From NCBI RefSeq assembly GCF_050908995.1, contig NC_135125.1, positions 8,643,011-8,707,010 of the forward strand: DNA of 64,000 bases, written 5' to 3'. Below, one piece after another: positions 13,709-25,523 of this stretch (positions are counted from its first letter, which is position 1; the number at the start of each line of letters is the position of its first letter). A model generated the notes under the pieces. It ran no database searches, had not been told where the DNA came from, and saw only the letters and a program-made list of their open reading frames with translations. Position numbers and translations under genes: made by a program. Source of the DNA: Andrena cerasifolii (Eukaryota; Arthropoda; Insecta; Hymenoptera; Andrenidae).

Positions 13709-14441
13709 TTTTTAAACTTTTTTCTGTGAGCTTGTAATGAAAATTCAAAAAAAAATCCTGTTTGTAGATTGCAGTAAGTTGTATACGTGCCTAAAATTTC
13801 ATCAAAATCGGCTAACGTTGCTCCGAGCTACAAACGTTTAAAGATCGCAGAATAAGGTCGAGAATCGCTGATTTTGGGAATTTTCGCGTCGGTGAAAGTG
13901 TGTTCCGTTAAGGATGAATTCTCGTGACAATTTAGTTCAGTGTTTGATCTTTCTGGACAGAAGATTTCAAAAACTTTGGCCTATTATTTCGATCTTAATT
14001 TCGCAGCTATATTTCTCGATATTGCATTTTCCCATGAGAATACATGTTGAATTAAAAGTTAAATAATCGAAAGACTACCGAATCAATTTTTCTAAAATTT
14101 CGCGTGGGTGTTTACTGTTGCGGAAATATTCGTTCCTCGATTTTTCAAAGAGTTTCGTTTACTTTTCGTGTTATCGAAGTTCATCTTTAACTGTGTTTCC
14201 AAAGCGAGACGCGAAAGGCAAGGTGTGAAGTTGTTGATACTTCTTCTCGCCTGGGTAGCGGAGCCTGTCTCGGGTTACATCTGTGAATCGCCTAGCGCGT
14301 GTTGCAACGACAATCTCGTTAGAGTTCGTCCTCTCCGTTTACCGAGTTTCGACCCTTGAGGTGTTACGACGCGGAGCCTCGTGCGCCGGGCATGGTCGGG
14401 CGGGGCTATTATCTGACAGAGTGGCTCCTCGCAAATTGCAG

Positions 14442-17400
14442 ATGTCTTGGCCGAGGGTCTACCTTGCTCTGGGGCTGTTGGGCGCCCTGCTGGTCCTCAC
14501 CGCCGCGGACAACAGCGTGCACATTCTGTTCAAGAACCACCAATTGGTCACCTCGACTACCCTCAACTGGCTGCCGCGCGCGCACTATGATCAATCCACG
14601 GACATAGTAGTCATCGGCGGCTTCGATATGGAAGAAACGGAAGGTGGGTTCGACTTGAATGGGCGTAAGCTCTGTCCCTTTGGGAAATCACATCTGCCGC
14701 TTTCTGCGGGGGGAGGCTCAACCAGCGGAAGCGTGATGGGACGAGGTGTATAGAAAGATACCAATAATAGAAACTGCGAAAGTCTCATTTTTCTAATCGG
14801 CCGACCGACTCGGTAATCCCTGAAGAACGCAACTTACATCTGGCATCCTCTAGCACTAGGGATTGCAAGATTACCGACTTCTTCAATTACCGGTAATTCG
14901 GTAAAATTTTCAATCAAAACCGGTATTTTTTAAGGTATTGAAAATATAAGAGTAAACGTTACAAAAAAAAATACTAGTATAAAATGAGATATCACAAAAT
15001 AGATATATTTGTATAACTATTGACAATTATATGAATGTGGATCTTCACCACGAAAACAATGAAAAGAATCTTAACTTACATAATAAAATATTTTTTATTT
15101 AACAATTCTTTGTAACAAATAAGCACGCGAAAAACTTAATTTGTCTAAACTAAGGTCTCCCGATCGCGACCTAAGTTTTGTACAAAATAATCTAGCCACG
15201 GATAAAGCGCTCTCAGATTCATATGCCATTTGTACTTATATATTTTCTCTTTACTTTTTCTGCTTGAAAATACGTCCATTTTTTTGATAACTTGATTCAG
15301 ATTTCTAGTTTTCTTTCGGATCAGAGTCGGTTCTTTATAAGATACTTCGGTTTTCGTTTTTATCAGTGATTGAGTTTTTTTTCACTGATAACTTAGTAGA
15401 TGTGGACGGATTTAATGGACGCATATATGCGTTATATTGCTATACGTAATTCGTCGAATTACCGGTAAAATATGAGGGTATTTCTCGCGATTTACTGGTA
15501 CTGCAATCCCCATCTAGCACCTTAGCTACAGCAACCTAAATCACGAATCTATAAATTCAAGGCTTCGTAACGTCTTCCATGCAAGAATCCTCTTTCATTC
15601 GACTTTGATACTATCTCCATTGGTGCCTTAGCAGTATCTTAAACAGATTAAATTCCAGCCTACAAATTTGAGAATATATTTCTGAAATGTTTTGGAAGCC
15701 ATTTGTGGAAAGCTTTTCCCGATTTTTCGGACGATTTATAGCCTTCTCCCCTTAAGAGACAAAGAGTCGGAGACCGAGTCCTCCTTCCCATCCGCGAAGC
15801 AGAGGCTCGTCTCCTCCCCAGCCCGGCGAAAGCACGAAAATCCACTTGTTCCGTTCCTCCGACCCCCAGACGCCGACCCCTCCCCCGTGTTTCCCGCCCG
15901 CGATTGTCAACGATGCATTTTCCAGACAACTCGTACAACAACCAGGCGGAGAAGTCCGAGAGACAGAAGCCCCTGTACGTATGCAGAGTGCTGCACACCA
16001 CCGTCTGGGTGGCTGGCACTCAAAAAGGCGACGAGCAACGGTGCACGGTGACGATCCACGGGAGCGTGCAGTCGTACGACAAATACGAGCTGCTGGAGAA
16101 CGTGGACAATGCGGCCCGCGTCAACTGGCAGCACTGGGACAAATACAAGCCGACTCCCATCGGAGCGGTGGCCACGGAGAACATGTTCATCGCGCGACAC
16201 GCCGCTCACGGCGACAAAGGCTCGCCGGGCGCGACGCCTAGGTACACCTATTATATCGGCACGCTGAATTCGGACAATCTGGGGAGCATCAGCTACGTGA
16301 AAGACGTAAGTAATTGCTCGGGCGCCAGCGGATGGGGGACCGTGCTTAAGTTAGCCGAGGGATTAATGGTGGCCGAGCTTTTAGCCGTGGCGAGGTGCAT
16401 GGAGAATTAACCGCAGACACGCGGGACGACGTGGGAAACACCCATTAGGGGTTTTTTTCATACCTGCTTGGATACGACAATTATCGAGCCTGGTTACGCA
16501 GAAAGCTACCAACCCTCGACGCGACGACGAATTAGTTAAAACTACCAACCTATAGAAGCAGCTGCAAAAATTGAAGATAATATTAATTACACACTATTAA
16601 ATAACCCATTAGGAAACTTAAAAGCAGTAAGAAGAAATAAAATATACCCAATAGAAATAAAGCTACTTTCCTTTAACGATTGAAATCTTCAAATTAAATT
16701 CACTCAGCTTCAGATCATCCGAGGGTGGGTAGCTTTCTGCATAACTAGGCCCAGTTGTCTTGCTTGTTTACTGGATGCAAGTGTTATATAGTAGAGATTA
16801 ATGTCAGCTTGTAGTAGAAGTTGCGATCAACGAGTACCTTGGGGATGTAACCTGGGAATCTTGTTGCTTCAGGGTTGCGCGTGAAACATGTTATTTCTGC
16901 ACTAGGATGGCACCGAGGGAACCGCAAAGTCCGGCGACGTTCTGGTGGAGACCGAGCCGATATACTACAATCTGACGAGGGTTAAATTAAACTGGTCTAA
17001 AAAGCGCGTGATCAAGCGTACATCCCGTAGGCTCGGCAACGCGACGATTGCCAATAATGGGCCGGAAGCTGCGAACATGGCGCAGGCGTTCGGCTACTCG
17101 TACAAGTACTCGGTGTACTGGGGGCAAGGGCATGCCATCTTGAAGGGCCTGAACATGACAATCACGCTGACGAACGGCACCAGCCTGCCGAGAGTCATGT
17201 GGGGCACGATGGAGACGAACAATCGCACGGACGTGTACACGTGAGTATGAAAGCCTGCGACTCCTGGGGCAACTTGGAGGCCACTCTTTCTCACCGTCTA
17301 CAATCCCATCCCCGCGAACAGGGTGGAGATATTCTTGGAGCCTGGCACAGGGATAAATGTTACTCTGTGGGGCAATCACACGGACATGGAGGTGCCCTAT

Positions 17401-17817
17401 TCCGGCACGTTGATCTCCCACTACGAGGACGTCGAGACCAAGTCGCGGGCGATCAGCGGCATCCGCAGGGAGGAGACCATGTTCGACGTGAAACCGGATT
17501 TCGGGCCTATCTACTTCCTTAGCAATTACAGCCTAGTTCCTACCACCACTGTACCGCCCACCACGGAAGCCAGCACCACCGCGGTCCCGCGGGAGGTGGC
17601 CAAAGACAACCGCGAGCAGGACACCGACGGCGAGGATCACGACGAGAACATGATAATACCGCCGAAGAAGTCCGACATGTCCAACATGCAGAGCGACGAC
17701 GGCGGACCGCTGTCGCTGAAGAACAAGGTAGAGGTCTCGCATTCGGGGACATGTTTACGCAGATTAAACATGATACTTATACCTCTATTAATCATGATCG
17801 TCCATAGAATCACGTGA
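14442..17817 (+). CDS. uzip: Protein unzipped-like secreted/membrane-tethered adhesion protein
   Basis: Four coding exons (14442-14643, 15926-16305, 16906-17240, 17322-17817) join in frame to 470 residues. The ATG sits immediately after an acceptor (TTGCAG/ATG), so the 5' UTR exon lies upstream. Residues 1-22 are a hydrophobic signal peptide ending near ALLVLTAA. The ectodomain carries several N-glycosylation sequons (NLT, NMT, NGT, NVT). A Thr-rich linker (TTTVPPTTEASTTAVP) and an acidic stretch follow. The C-terminus is a short hydrophobic tail (ILIPLLIMIV) that could signal GPI attachment or a membrane anchor. The family assignment rests on the N-terminal motif LVTSTTLNWL, overall architecture and length (the fly protein is a similar length). 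In flies unzipped acts in neural cell adhesion and axon guidance; acting so here is inference. An AATAAA lies at 17999. The 14643-15926 intron contains a hAT-like MITE. It could be another insect ectodomain protein if the family call is wrong. Confidence 0.65.
14857..15512. mobile_element. hAT-like MITE (656 bp) with perfect 8-base target duplication
   Basis: TCTAGCAC occurs at 14849-14856 and again at 15513-15520, directly flanking the element. The ends are TAGGGATTGCA at the left and TGCAATCCCCA at the right, which are inverted repeats, and both sub-ends carry ACCGGTA-type motifs. An 8-base duplication with short inverted repeats is the hAT hallmark. No transposase frame is present. It sits in the first coding intron of the unzipped-like gene. 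Confidence 0.8.
16485..16752. repeat. intronic inverted-repeat element, arms about 33 bases
   Basis: GAGCCTGGTTACGCAGAAAG at 16486 onward pairs with the reverse complement of the segment ending near 16752 (GGGCCTAGTTATGCAGAAAG). The pairing continues through CTACCxACCCTCG. The interior is AT-rich and non-coding. It is a probable MITE in the second coding intron of the unzipped-like gene; superfamily not determined. Confidence 0.5.
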
Positions 17818-20574
17818 AAATATACGATCGAGATGTTCTAAATCCTAAGTTGCATAGTAATATATTCGTAGAACAGTATCGATTGAGAGATAACGGCAGA
17901 AAAGAAGAAACAGGAAAAAAAAATGAAAACGAAAAAGACAGACGAAAAATGAAATGAAAAATGTTGCTGTAATTTCGTACATAGCGATTATGGCACGAAA
18001 TAAAGCTCCTTGGTTAAATTGCTAACTGTCAGGCCGAGGTATCGGCGCTGGCATACGCTTGCCTTTCGAGAAAAAAAACTTGATATTTAATATACATATA
18101 TATATATATATATGTATACATAAAAAAATATATATATATATACACATTTAGGATAGCGAAGAAATACCTTAATAATGAGCTAGTCTCATGACAATGTTAA
18201 GTACAAGCGATTGCAGCCAATGCGGATGTTAACACGATGATTGTTAACATTGCCCTTTATTGTTGAATAACTGGATGTAACTATGACATTCCGTCTTTAC
18301 TAATAATCCCGCTGTGAATCGACTTTCCAGCTAAACTACTTTTATGCCTTCGCAAAGTATGAATTCTAGATACCTTCTAGGAGGCTTGGAAATAAGCTTG
18401 GGAGCGAGATGATATCTTCTTTGAGAGTCGTGTTCAAGGGGAGTTATAATTACTACAGGTATTATATCTCGGGCAACTAGCTTGTAATGAAACGATTAAA
18501 ATGGAAACGGGAGGCGAGGGATAAAGATGCGCGAGTTAATGCAGCTACGATATATTTTTGAGATTGCAGTATAATTTTAGAGAAATTGTAAGATTTATAA
18601 AGGTGTAGCAAGTAAGAGTATGTAGAGTACAGGTGGATGGGTACGGAGTATTTTTTCAAAACTATTTTAATATCGTTTACGTGACTGAATGTAAATTTTT
18701 CATAAGATTTACCCAGGTAGTAATAATAGCGGAGGAGCGAAGCTGGTGCAATCTCAAGAAGGTAGCCGATACTTGCCGATAGCGAACGGTTCCGGATAAT
18801 ATAGAGCGAGCAGTGGAATCAGTGGAGCGTTGATTTCTGTAACATTTTCTGTAACTTTCGTCTCGAATTCGGTACGGACTATATATATATATACAGTATC
18901 TTGTGTACCCATCTGTCTCCCATGTAAAGTGATAGGGCTTGCAGAATTCCTAGATGATTATTAATTAACGGAAATTGTGCCGACGGGAGGAACGCAGTAT
19001 CTTAATTTGTATAGATATGTTAATAATTTGTAAGATACGTTTCTTTGATAAGCAAAAGAGAAATATGGACTTATTTAATTCCGAGGTTTAATTTAACTGT
19101 CTTTAGTTGAAAACATAAGGGAGAAAGTAATATTTTCGATGATTTTTACTTGACATTGGTATGTATATAACATTATTTCTACATTCTTACTAGGTGTAAT
19201 CGTTCTAAACTTATTTAACCAATTATAGTTTATCCCGATACTCGTAAACACACGTTACGTATAATTACCGTATTTTACTGTATTGTAGTGTCAATAGAAG
19301 TAACGCTGAACATTCGTTTCGAACGCGAACAGATGCCCATAGGTTTTTCACAAGCATTTATCGAAGTAAGCCTAATCACAGCCTTGTGATATTCAGTAAA
19401 GTTTTACATAGATGTAAAGGAATGCGACATATTCTGTTGAATAATTCGTTAATTATCATAGAAAGCAATAATTTGTTGCGAGATTGGGACATGCGAGTTT
19501 TAGAGTACTGTGCGTTCAAACGGAACAGGAGAGAGAGAGAGAGAGAGTAGGTAGAGAATGCAAGATATTATAATGTTTAATATTGTGAGCAATATTTTCT
19601 CACTGTGAATAAAGTAACGTAATGGACGTGGCCCAAAGTAATCGAATAGCACGTTGTCAGGATACAATTAACGAAAGAAACGACAGAACAATCTATATTT
19701 CGAAGAAAAGAATTACTGCTTATTTTTTAGTTGCTTCTTCATATGTCTGTATGCCTTTCAGAAGATATTAATAAAAACTGCAATGTGAACAACTGAATTT
19801 AGCAAACGCCGACGACTGTCCTTAGCTTCTATAACTGTCTGCATTCAACAGACATATTATCTGTGAATTACGCTGTACATTATCATGTAAATATAAATGC
19901 TATATACACATGTAAAAATGTATTCAACCTTCGATAATTTATGAACGCACCCATGACGCGGGACTATTTATGTTGAACGACGCGCACAGGGCCGGCGGCG
20001 AGGATGGTTGGCGCCCTTATGCAAGAATATTTTTGCGCCCCCAAATTTTTGCACCTGTTTGCTATTTAATATGCTTTGCCTTCACGGAGTACAATAAAAG
20101 AAAATTACATTTACGTTTTGTTTACGTGGAAGTTGGACTCCTTTAGTACTTAGCGTGAGATATAAATTTTTTGCGCCCCATTCAGCTGGCGCTCTTACGC
20201 GGCACGTAACTTGCATAATGGGTTCCACCGGCCCTGGACGCACACAGTGTCATCTTTTCCCTCTTTCTTGAATAAAACTGTTTGTATCCCTCATACGTGT
20301 GTAAGAAACAAATGCTAAACTTCGCAACGATGAGAAATGTTCTTTATCACAGAAAAGTTAGAAAAATAATGGCGCACTGTTATTTTTCCATCAATCTCAT
20401 CTTTAATGCAAACGGGAATATACTATTGAGAACACAATGCAGTAAAATAATTGGACATTCTCTAAATGCATAGGAAATGTAGTAAATGCATATTTACCAT
20501 ACACAGTAAATGTACATTTACCATGCCATGAGATTATTATACAAAATAGGTACAAGTACAAAAGGCTGACTTAC
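17818..20574. other. 3' UTR/intergenic AT-rich DNA
   Basis: No exon is recognisable. There is a poly(A) signal AATAAA at 17999 suited to the unzipped-like gene and another at about 19605. Microsatellites are present: (TA)n near 18090-18140 and 18880, and (GA)n near 19531. The hAT-like MITE at 19987-20236 lies inside. Confidence 0.5.
19987..20236. mobile_element. hAT-like MITE (250 bp), CAGGGCCGG ends
   Basis: The terminal inverted repeats are CAGGGCCGGCGG at the left and the reverse complement of CCACCGGCCCTG at the right (one mismatch). The flanking 8-mers GACGCGCA (19979-19986) and GACGCACA (20237-20244) form a target duplication with one difference. GCGCCC motifs recur inside. It is non-coding and typical of hAT MITEs. 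Confidence 0.75.
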
Positions 20575-20962
20575 CAAGAACGCCATACTGTTGCGGAGTA
20601 AGTCTTACGTCACCATCCGGACCTCCCGGAACGGAGGATATAAGCGAAGCTCGGTCGCTTATGTGACTCCTACTGCTGGCCTCGCTCTTCCTGGCCCACG
20701 ATACTTGTGACAATGCATCTACACAAACGAGCAAAGACATTGCACGTCAGATCATCTATTTCGCTCTAAATACTGTTTCAAAATATCGTGCTTTGAGCTT
20801 TGACGAATTACCAAAGTTAGCACTCTTTGCATTCGTGAATCTCTGCTTCAAGTCCCTGTGGGGTCTTCTCGAAGGAGGGAGGGGATGTCTTCTGCGTCTC
20901 TTTAAAAACTGCGCTAAGCCTCCCAGCAGTAGCGATCCGCCAGTGAGGCAGATAATGAAAAT
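20575..20962 (-). CDS. Miga: two internal exons of a mitoguardin-like outer mitochondrial membrane protein (partial)
   Basis: Exon 20962-20812 encodes IFIICLTGGSLLLGGLAQFL followed by KRRRR, a transmembrane helix with a basic cytosolic edge. Its acceptor has a strong pyrimidine tract (CTCTCTCTTCTAG). It ends in phase 1 and joins exon 20718-20575, a Ser-rich stretch containing SRSHISDRASLISS and LTPQQYGVLG, with a perfect donor GTAAGT. The helix/polybasic/Ser-rich order matches the N-terminal region of mitoguardin (FAM73), which promotes mitochondrial fusion and lipid transfer. The start exon and the large conserved C-terminal region were not found on the minus strand in this window. The gene may therefore continue through a very long intron past the unzipped-like gene and off the left edge, or be interrupted. 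Family call moderately confident; completeness unknown. Confidence 0.55.
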
Positions 20963-21900
20963 CTAGAAGAGAGAGCGTAGAGTATTAAACAATCGTCCAT
21001 CACTGACTTGGAGCAAGTGCCGCGCATAGTTTGCACGAACTGCTTGTCGGTTTACGAATAGAATTGACATTGATCGAAGAAGCGTGTGGTATCACTTTAG
21101 AATATTATGTAATATTGGAATTATCGGATGTAAATACATTCTATTCTAACCTCCGAAAGAAATACTTGCTTTTTGCGTTCTGGATAAGTGTATCGACGGC
21201 AGTGTATTTATGTAACGTTTGTAGAACGCGCCCAAAAACTGCCGCGCGTTAAAAACGGACATGGTAAATGTCTTTATTACAAATAATACAAACGGGACTC
21301 GTCGCACGTTCCTCGCCGACGAACGAACATTAGTTTTGAAAGGAACACCGAGATGTTATATACAGGATTCCTTTCCGCGGCAAATATTCAAATGTTCAAA
21401 CCATGTTTCGCTGCTAGCTTCACGGGGGTCGAGGATCACGAAGGCCGAGCCTCTCGCGCGTTTATTACTTCGCCGTTAAAATATTATTATTTGTCCATGG
21501 TCGTTAGATCGTAAAGCAGAACTGACACAACAGAATGAAGAAATTGTCATATCTATCGCGGAACACTTGAAATTTCCATTTAAAAGCTGATAAACCAATA
21601 GATACTTGAGCTCCGAAGACCTCTGGTTTCTACTTTCCATAGTTTGCTATGTACAAAGTAGAATATAGTAATGAACGATAGCATTATCTCTTTTAGATTA
21701 GCGGAATTTATAGCCGTGTTTTATTTTCTTTTGTTAGTAATCTGAGACCAAAGGTAGTTGTAAAATATTGTTCTTTATTATCATAACAGTTGCAACGCTT
21801 CTAGAAAGTATTTAATAATTTCAATAATTTACGCGTTCGCCTTATAAAGTATTAATTCATATATTTCACAGAATATTGTCGACATCTAGTAAATAAGTCT

Positions 21901-24797
21901 TCATTCGTTGACGTCCCATTCAGAACAATTGAAGTCGTCCCCGCTGAGCTCCAGTAACTCTTCGAATTCCTCAGTTATTGCTGAAAAACTGTTTTCTGGC
22001 AACACATCTTGCACTTCATTTTCATTACTTTGTACTATCGTATCATTAGTCTTTTTTTCACTGCGTGTAAAGGAGTCCAGCGTCTTCTGTCTCGCGTCTA
22101 ACGCTTGTTTCGTAACACGTATATCCTTAAGGGAGAAATCTTGATCGAGCCCAGCTTCGTTCAAGACGTTCATTTTCTTCTGGATCAAAGGCCACAAGTA
22201 ATCGTCCGCTGTATTCTTCGCCACTAGGTACTGAATAACGACATTGTCGTTTTGGCCGATTCTATGAACTCTGTCCTCGGCTTGACACAACACCTAAAAT
22301 CATTTCATGAATACAGTTGAGCGTCAAAGAATTATCACTTTAAACTGTAATGTACAGGATAAGTACCCCAGGATTCCAAAACAGCTCTGCAAATATTACG
22401 AGGTGCGCGGCCGTTAGTGTAATTCCCACGCTTGCTGCTGTGATAGATAGAACTGCTGCCACGCAGTCGTCGGAGTTTTGGAACTGATCAACTAGATACT
22501 TTCTACGCTCGGGATTTGTTTTTCCATCAATTCTAATGTGGCTGAAACGTATAAACGGTTTCTGTGTGAATAGCATAGTTTCTAGTTATGGACACCATAT
22601 GTAGGGAAAATAGAATTACTTTATATTCTCGGATAATGCGGTTGCGCATATAGCATCTAGGACGTTGCAATGGTGGGCAAATATAAGACACTTTTGTTTC
22701 CTTTGAAATATTTTGGAAACATAATCACTGGAACATTATTAATTTCTATTAGGCAACTGACGACCATTCGCAATTTTAAATTGAAACGTGGCATACCATA
22801 CAGCTTTATGCTTCGCTAAACCAGACTCAGTGTAATATTGCAAAAGAGTATTATGCCTTTCTAAACTACTTAAAGCTTTTCGTTCCAATGTCTTAGACAT
22901 CTCTATCATTTCTTCTGTACCTGCTTTTATTAAGTCTGGATTCAATATAACGACTTCTCTGAAATTTAAAAGATAGAGAAATATTCATGCTTAGGTGGAT
23001 TGAAATAAGAAGTCGGTATAAGTATTCTTATCCCCTACCTATTTTTCGATGGTAATTTAAACAGTGCATCGCTTTTTAATCTCCGAATTACACAAGTGCG
23101 CTTTAATAACAATTCCAATTCCTGCAAATTCGACGACCCTTGAAAATTCCATCCATATGGAGTTTTCTCTCCTGCACAGTATCGAATACCATAATCCTCA
23201 TATCTGTGTAAAAATGTTTTTTAAATACTTCGCGTTTACATACGTGTATTGTACTGTACAAGCATTTTACGTTACTTCATAAAATTTGGCATTATAAGAT
23301 TTATCTGAGAATACAGCTCCATGGGTCTCGATAAAGCTGGCGTTCCGGAAAGTAAAATAACGTGGCATGCTTGCGAAACTAAGCGGCGTGTAGCCTTATA
23401 TCTCGCAGTTTTTTCGCTCTTTACAGTATGGGATTCATCCTTTAAATAAATTTAATTAGTCTACTAAAGCAAGCCATTTAAAGGAACGAGAAATTTTATT
23501 CAAAAGTGATAAATTGTCTTATGATACGTACCAGAATGACAAAACCGAAAGTTCGACGTTCAAACTTATCTATCGCTCGTGCTAAGAGATCGTAGGATGT
23601 GATAACAATCTTGCTGTCAACGATAATGTCGTTGCCGCTTGTAAAATGATTAACGTAATGTGTAGGCACGGATGGCAAGAATTTGTATATTGCTTCCGAC
23701 CATTGGTATCTAAATTGATGAAAGTAATTTATACATCCATTTGCAACTATTATCACAGCAAGAAGTATGCAGTTTTTACTAAACCTGACTGAGGATTGTA
23801 CAACAATAAGGAGAGGCCAATCGTTTCTAAAGTAATGCGCGATGCCTAAGGATTGAATAGTTTTCCCTAAACCCATGTCATCGGCAATCATGCAACGACC
23901 ATTCTTAGATATTCCATAGCTAAAAAGGCAAAGACACATGTGTTTTGAACCATGAACAGATGATTTAAAAATGGCAGAACAATGAAATGAACAATGAAAT
24001 TCACCATACTCCCTCGCGTTGAAAGGGCATTAAACTTTTCACTAACTGAGGATCGATACCTGACAAATCAATATTTGTGACAGCATTGTTCGAGTTATCA
24101 TTTTTCCTAAATATCTGAAAAAAGACGCTTCTGGATATTAAAATTGATCAATAATGACTTCTGGTCATGTTGAATTATAATACCTGAAGAACTTTTATTG
24201 GCAACCCTGCTACTTGTATACCAGCCTTGAAATTTATAAGCTTCTCCATTAAATTATCATAATCTTTTAAATGGAAATTCCATGTTTTAGTTTTCATATC
24301 TGAAAGAAGAAAAATAACGTGTATATTATCATCTGTACCGAATGCTTGCCAACATTAAATGTTAACACTTTACCATAAGATTTGCTTGGAATCGTTTTTA
24401 ATGTTTCAATAATAGGAGCGAAATATGATGATGTTTCTAAGGCGAACCTTTCGTCGCTTATCATGTAACAGTTGCCCGTTACGTGTGGCTTCTGCCCGAA
24501 GAAATTTGTTGTCTTGATGGGATTGAAGCGTTCTGTTTGCTTATTAAATTTTGTGTTACTTTTGAAGGAATAATTTCCAGACTTATGCTCATTATAATTC
24601 TTTCCTATGTACCCAAAGGATTTAGTTGTGTTATACGGCTTATTTTCATTAGATGGAATACTACTATTAGCAGAAGCATTCAGAGCATTGCTTCCAATCT
24701 TCGGGGAGTTGGATAACCTTTGTTGTACCTGAGCTTCTCGCTTACGTTGCACAGCTAACAGACGCTTCCGCTCTATTTCTTCTTTAGAATAACTCAT
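21901..24797 (-). CDS. Marcal1: SMARCAL1/Marcal1 annealing helicase
   Basis: SNF2-family ATPase that re-anneals RPA-coated single strands at stalled replication forks in the nucleus. Eleven exons (24797-24374, 24299-24184, 24114-24005, 23919-23785, 23709-23532, 23439-23276, 23203-23039, 22958-22797, 22727-22620, 22541-22367, 22293-21901) give an intact 709-residue frame. Residues about 4-28 form a basic helix (EEIERKRLLAVQRKREAQ) like the RPA2-binding motif. One HARP domain spans about 108-180. The ATPase shows Walker A DDMGLGKT (230-237) and DESH (322-325). The second RecA lobe has HIRIDGKTN and the motif VI-like EDRVHRIGQ (585-593). Vertebrate proteins have two HARP domains; one is the fly-like arrangement. 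Divergently placed from PTPA with about 0.7 kb between start codons. No defects seen. Confidence 0.93.
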
Positions 24798-25523
24798 GCC
24801 TGCGATCGAGAAAAGCAGAATTCAGAAACACATAGCGATGCCTTTTAAAATATACACCGTTTACTGTAGTAATTACAAACCTGATTTGTATAAAAGCTAG
24901 CTTTTCACAAAGTATTATCGGCCTAATATAATATTAAGAATGGAAGATAATACTGACAATTTTTCCATCGCCTACAGTTGCTTCCTGGATAATTCAAATT
25001 ATTAGACCAAGTACAAAATTATAATTTGAAAGTCAACGTTGGATCACGTTGTATCGATGTATCAACAACAATGGTAAACACCTCTATCCGCTTCAGAATG
25101 GTTTAATATCTAGAGAGAAAACTACGTTTCAATAGATGCATTTTCAGTAACTTTTTGCAACGCTCTCATTGGTCCTGTTCTATCTTCTGGTATAGTAAAT
25201 TTATATTATGCACGTATAAATAGGTGGTTGCGCATCCTTCAGGATTTAATCGTCATTTTCACGGTCACGTCCAACACATTTCTGTATTTTCATTTCTGTC
25301 TTCGCAATACTTTCTCAACACGGGAGATCAATTTCTGGGAAACCTTTCCAATACTGTCATGTTGATTTCGATAATTTTTTATTTCAGGTCGTAGGTGCTT
25401 GTGAGTTTTATTATCTCAAGTCTTTAAAGTGAATTTCGATAGACAGCAGTATCTGTTGCGTGCAGTTCAAATGTTTGGTAGCATCAAATGTGCATGATTC
25501 AAGTGCATTTGAATCAAAGCTAA

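Larger units (their letters stand above)
1..14441. other. 14.4 kb without a convincing protein-coding exon
   Basis: I see no exon here that resembles a known protein. The open frames present, including one of about 200 codons near 6478-7089, lie in CpG-rich DNA where stop codons are rare, overlap others on both strands, and have shuffled-looking composition. The stretch is GC-rich at 1-800, 5.5-8.0 kb and 9.5-10.4 kb and AT-rich at 4.3-5.1 kb and 10.5-11.3 kb. It probably holds upstream sequence or a long first intron of the unzipped-like gene, because that gene's first coding exon begins exactly at a splice acceptor (14441/14442) and so needs a non-coding exon upstream. A strong donor-like GTAAGTAT at about 787 would suit such an exon. 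Transposon-like elements inside are listed separately. Confidence 0.5.
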
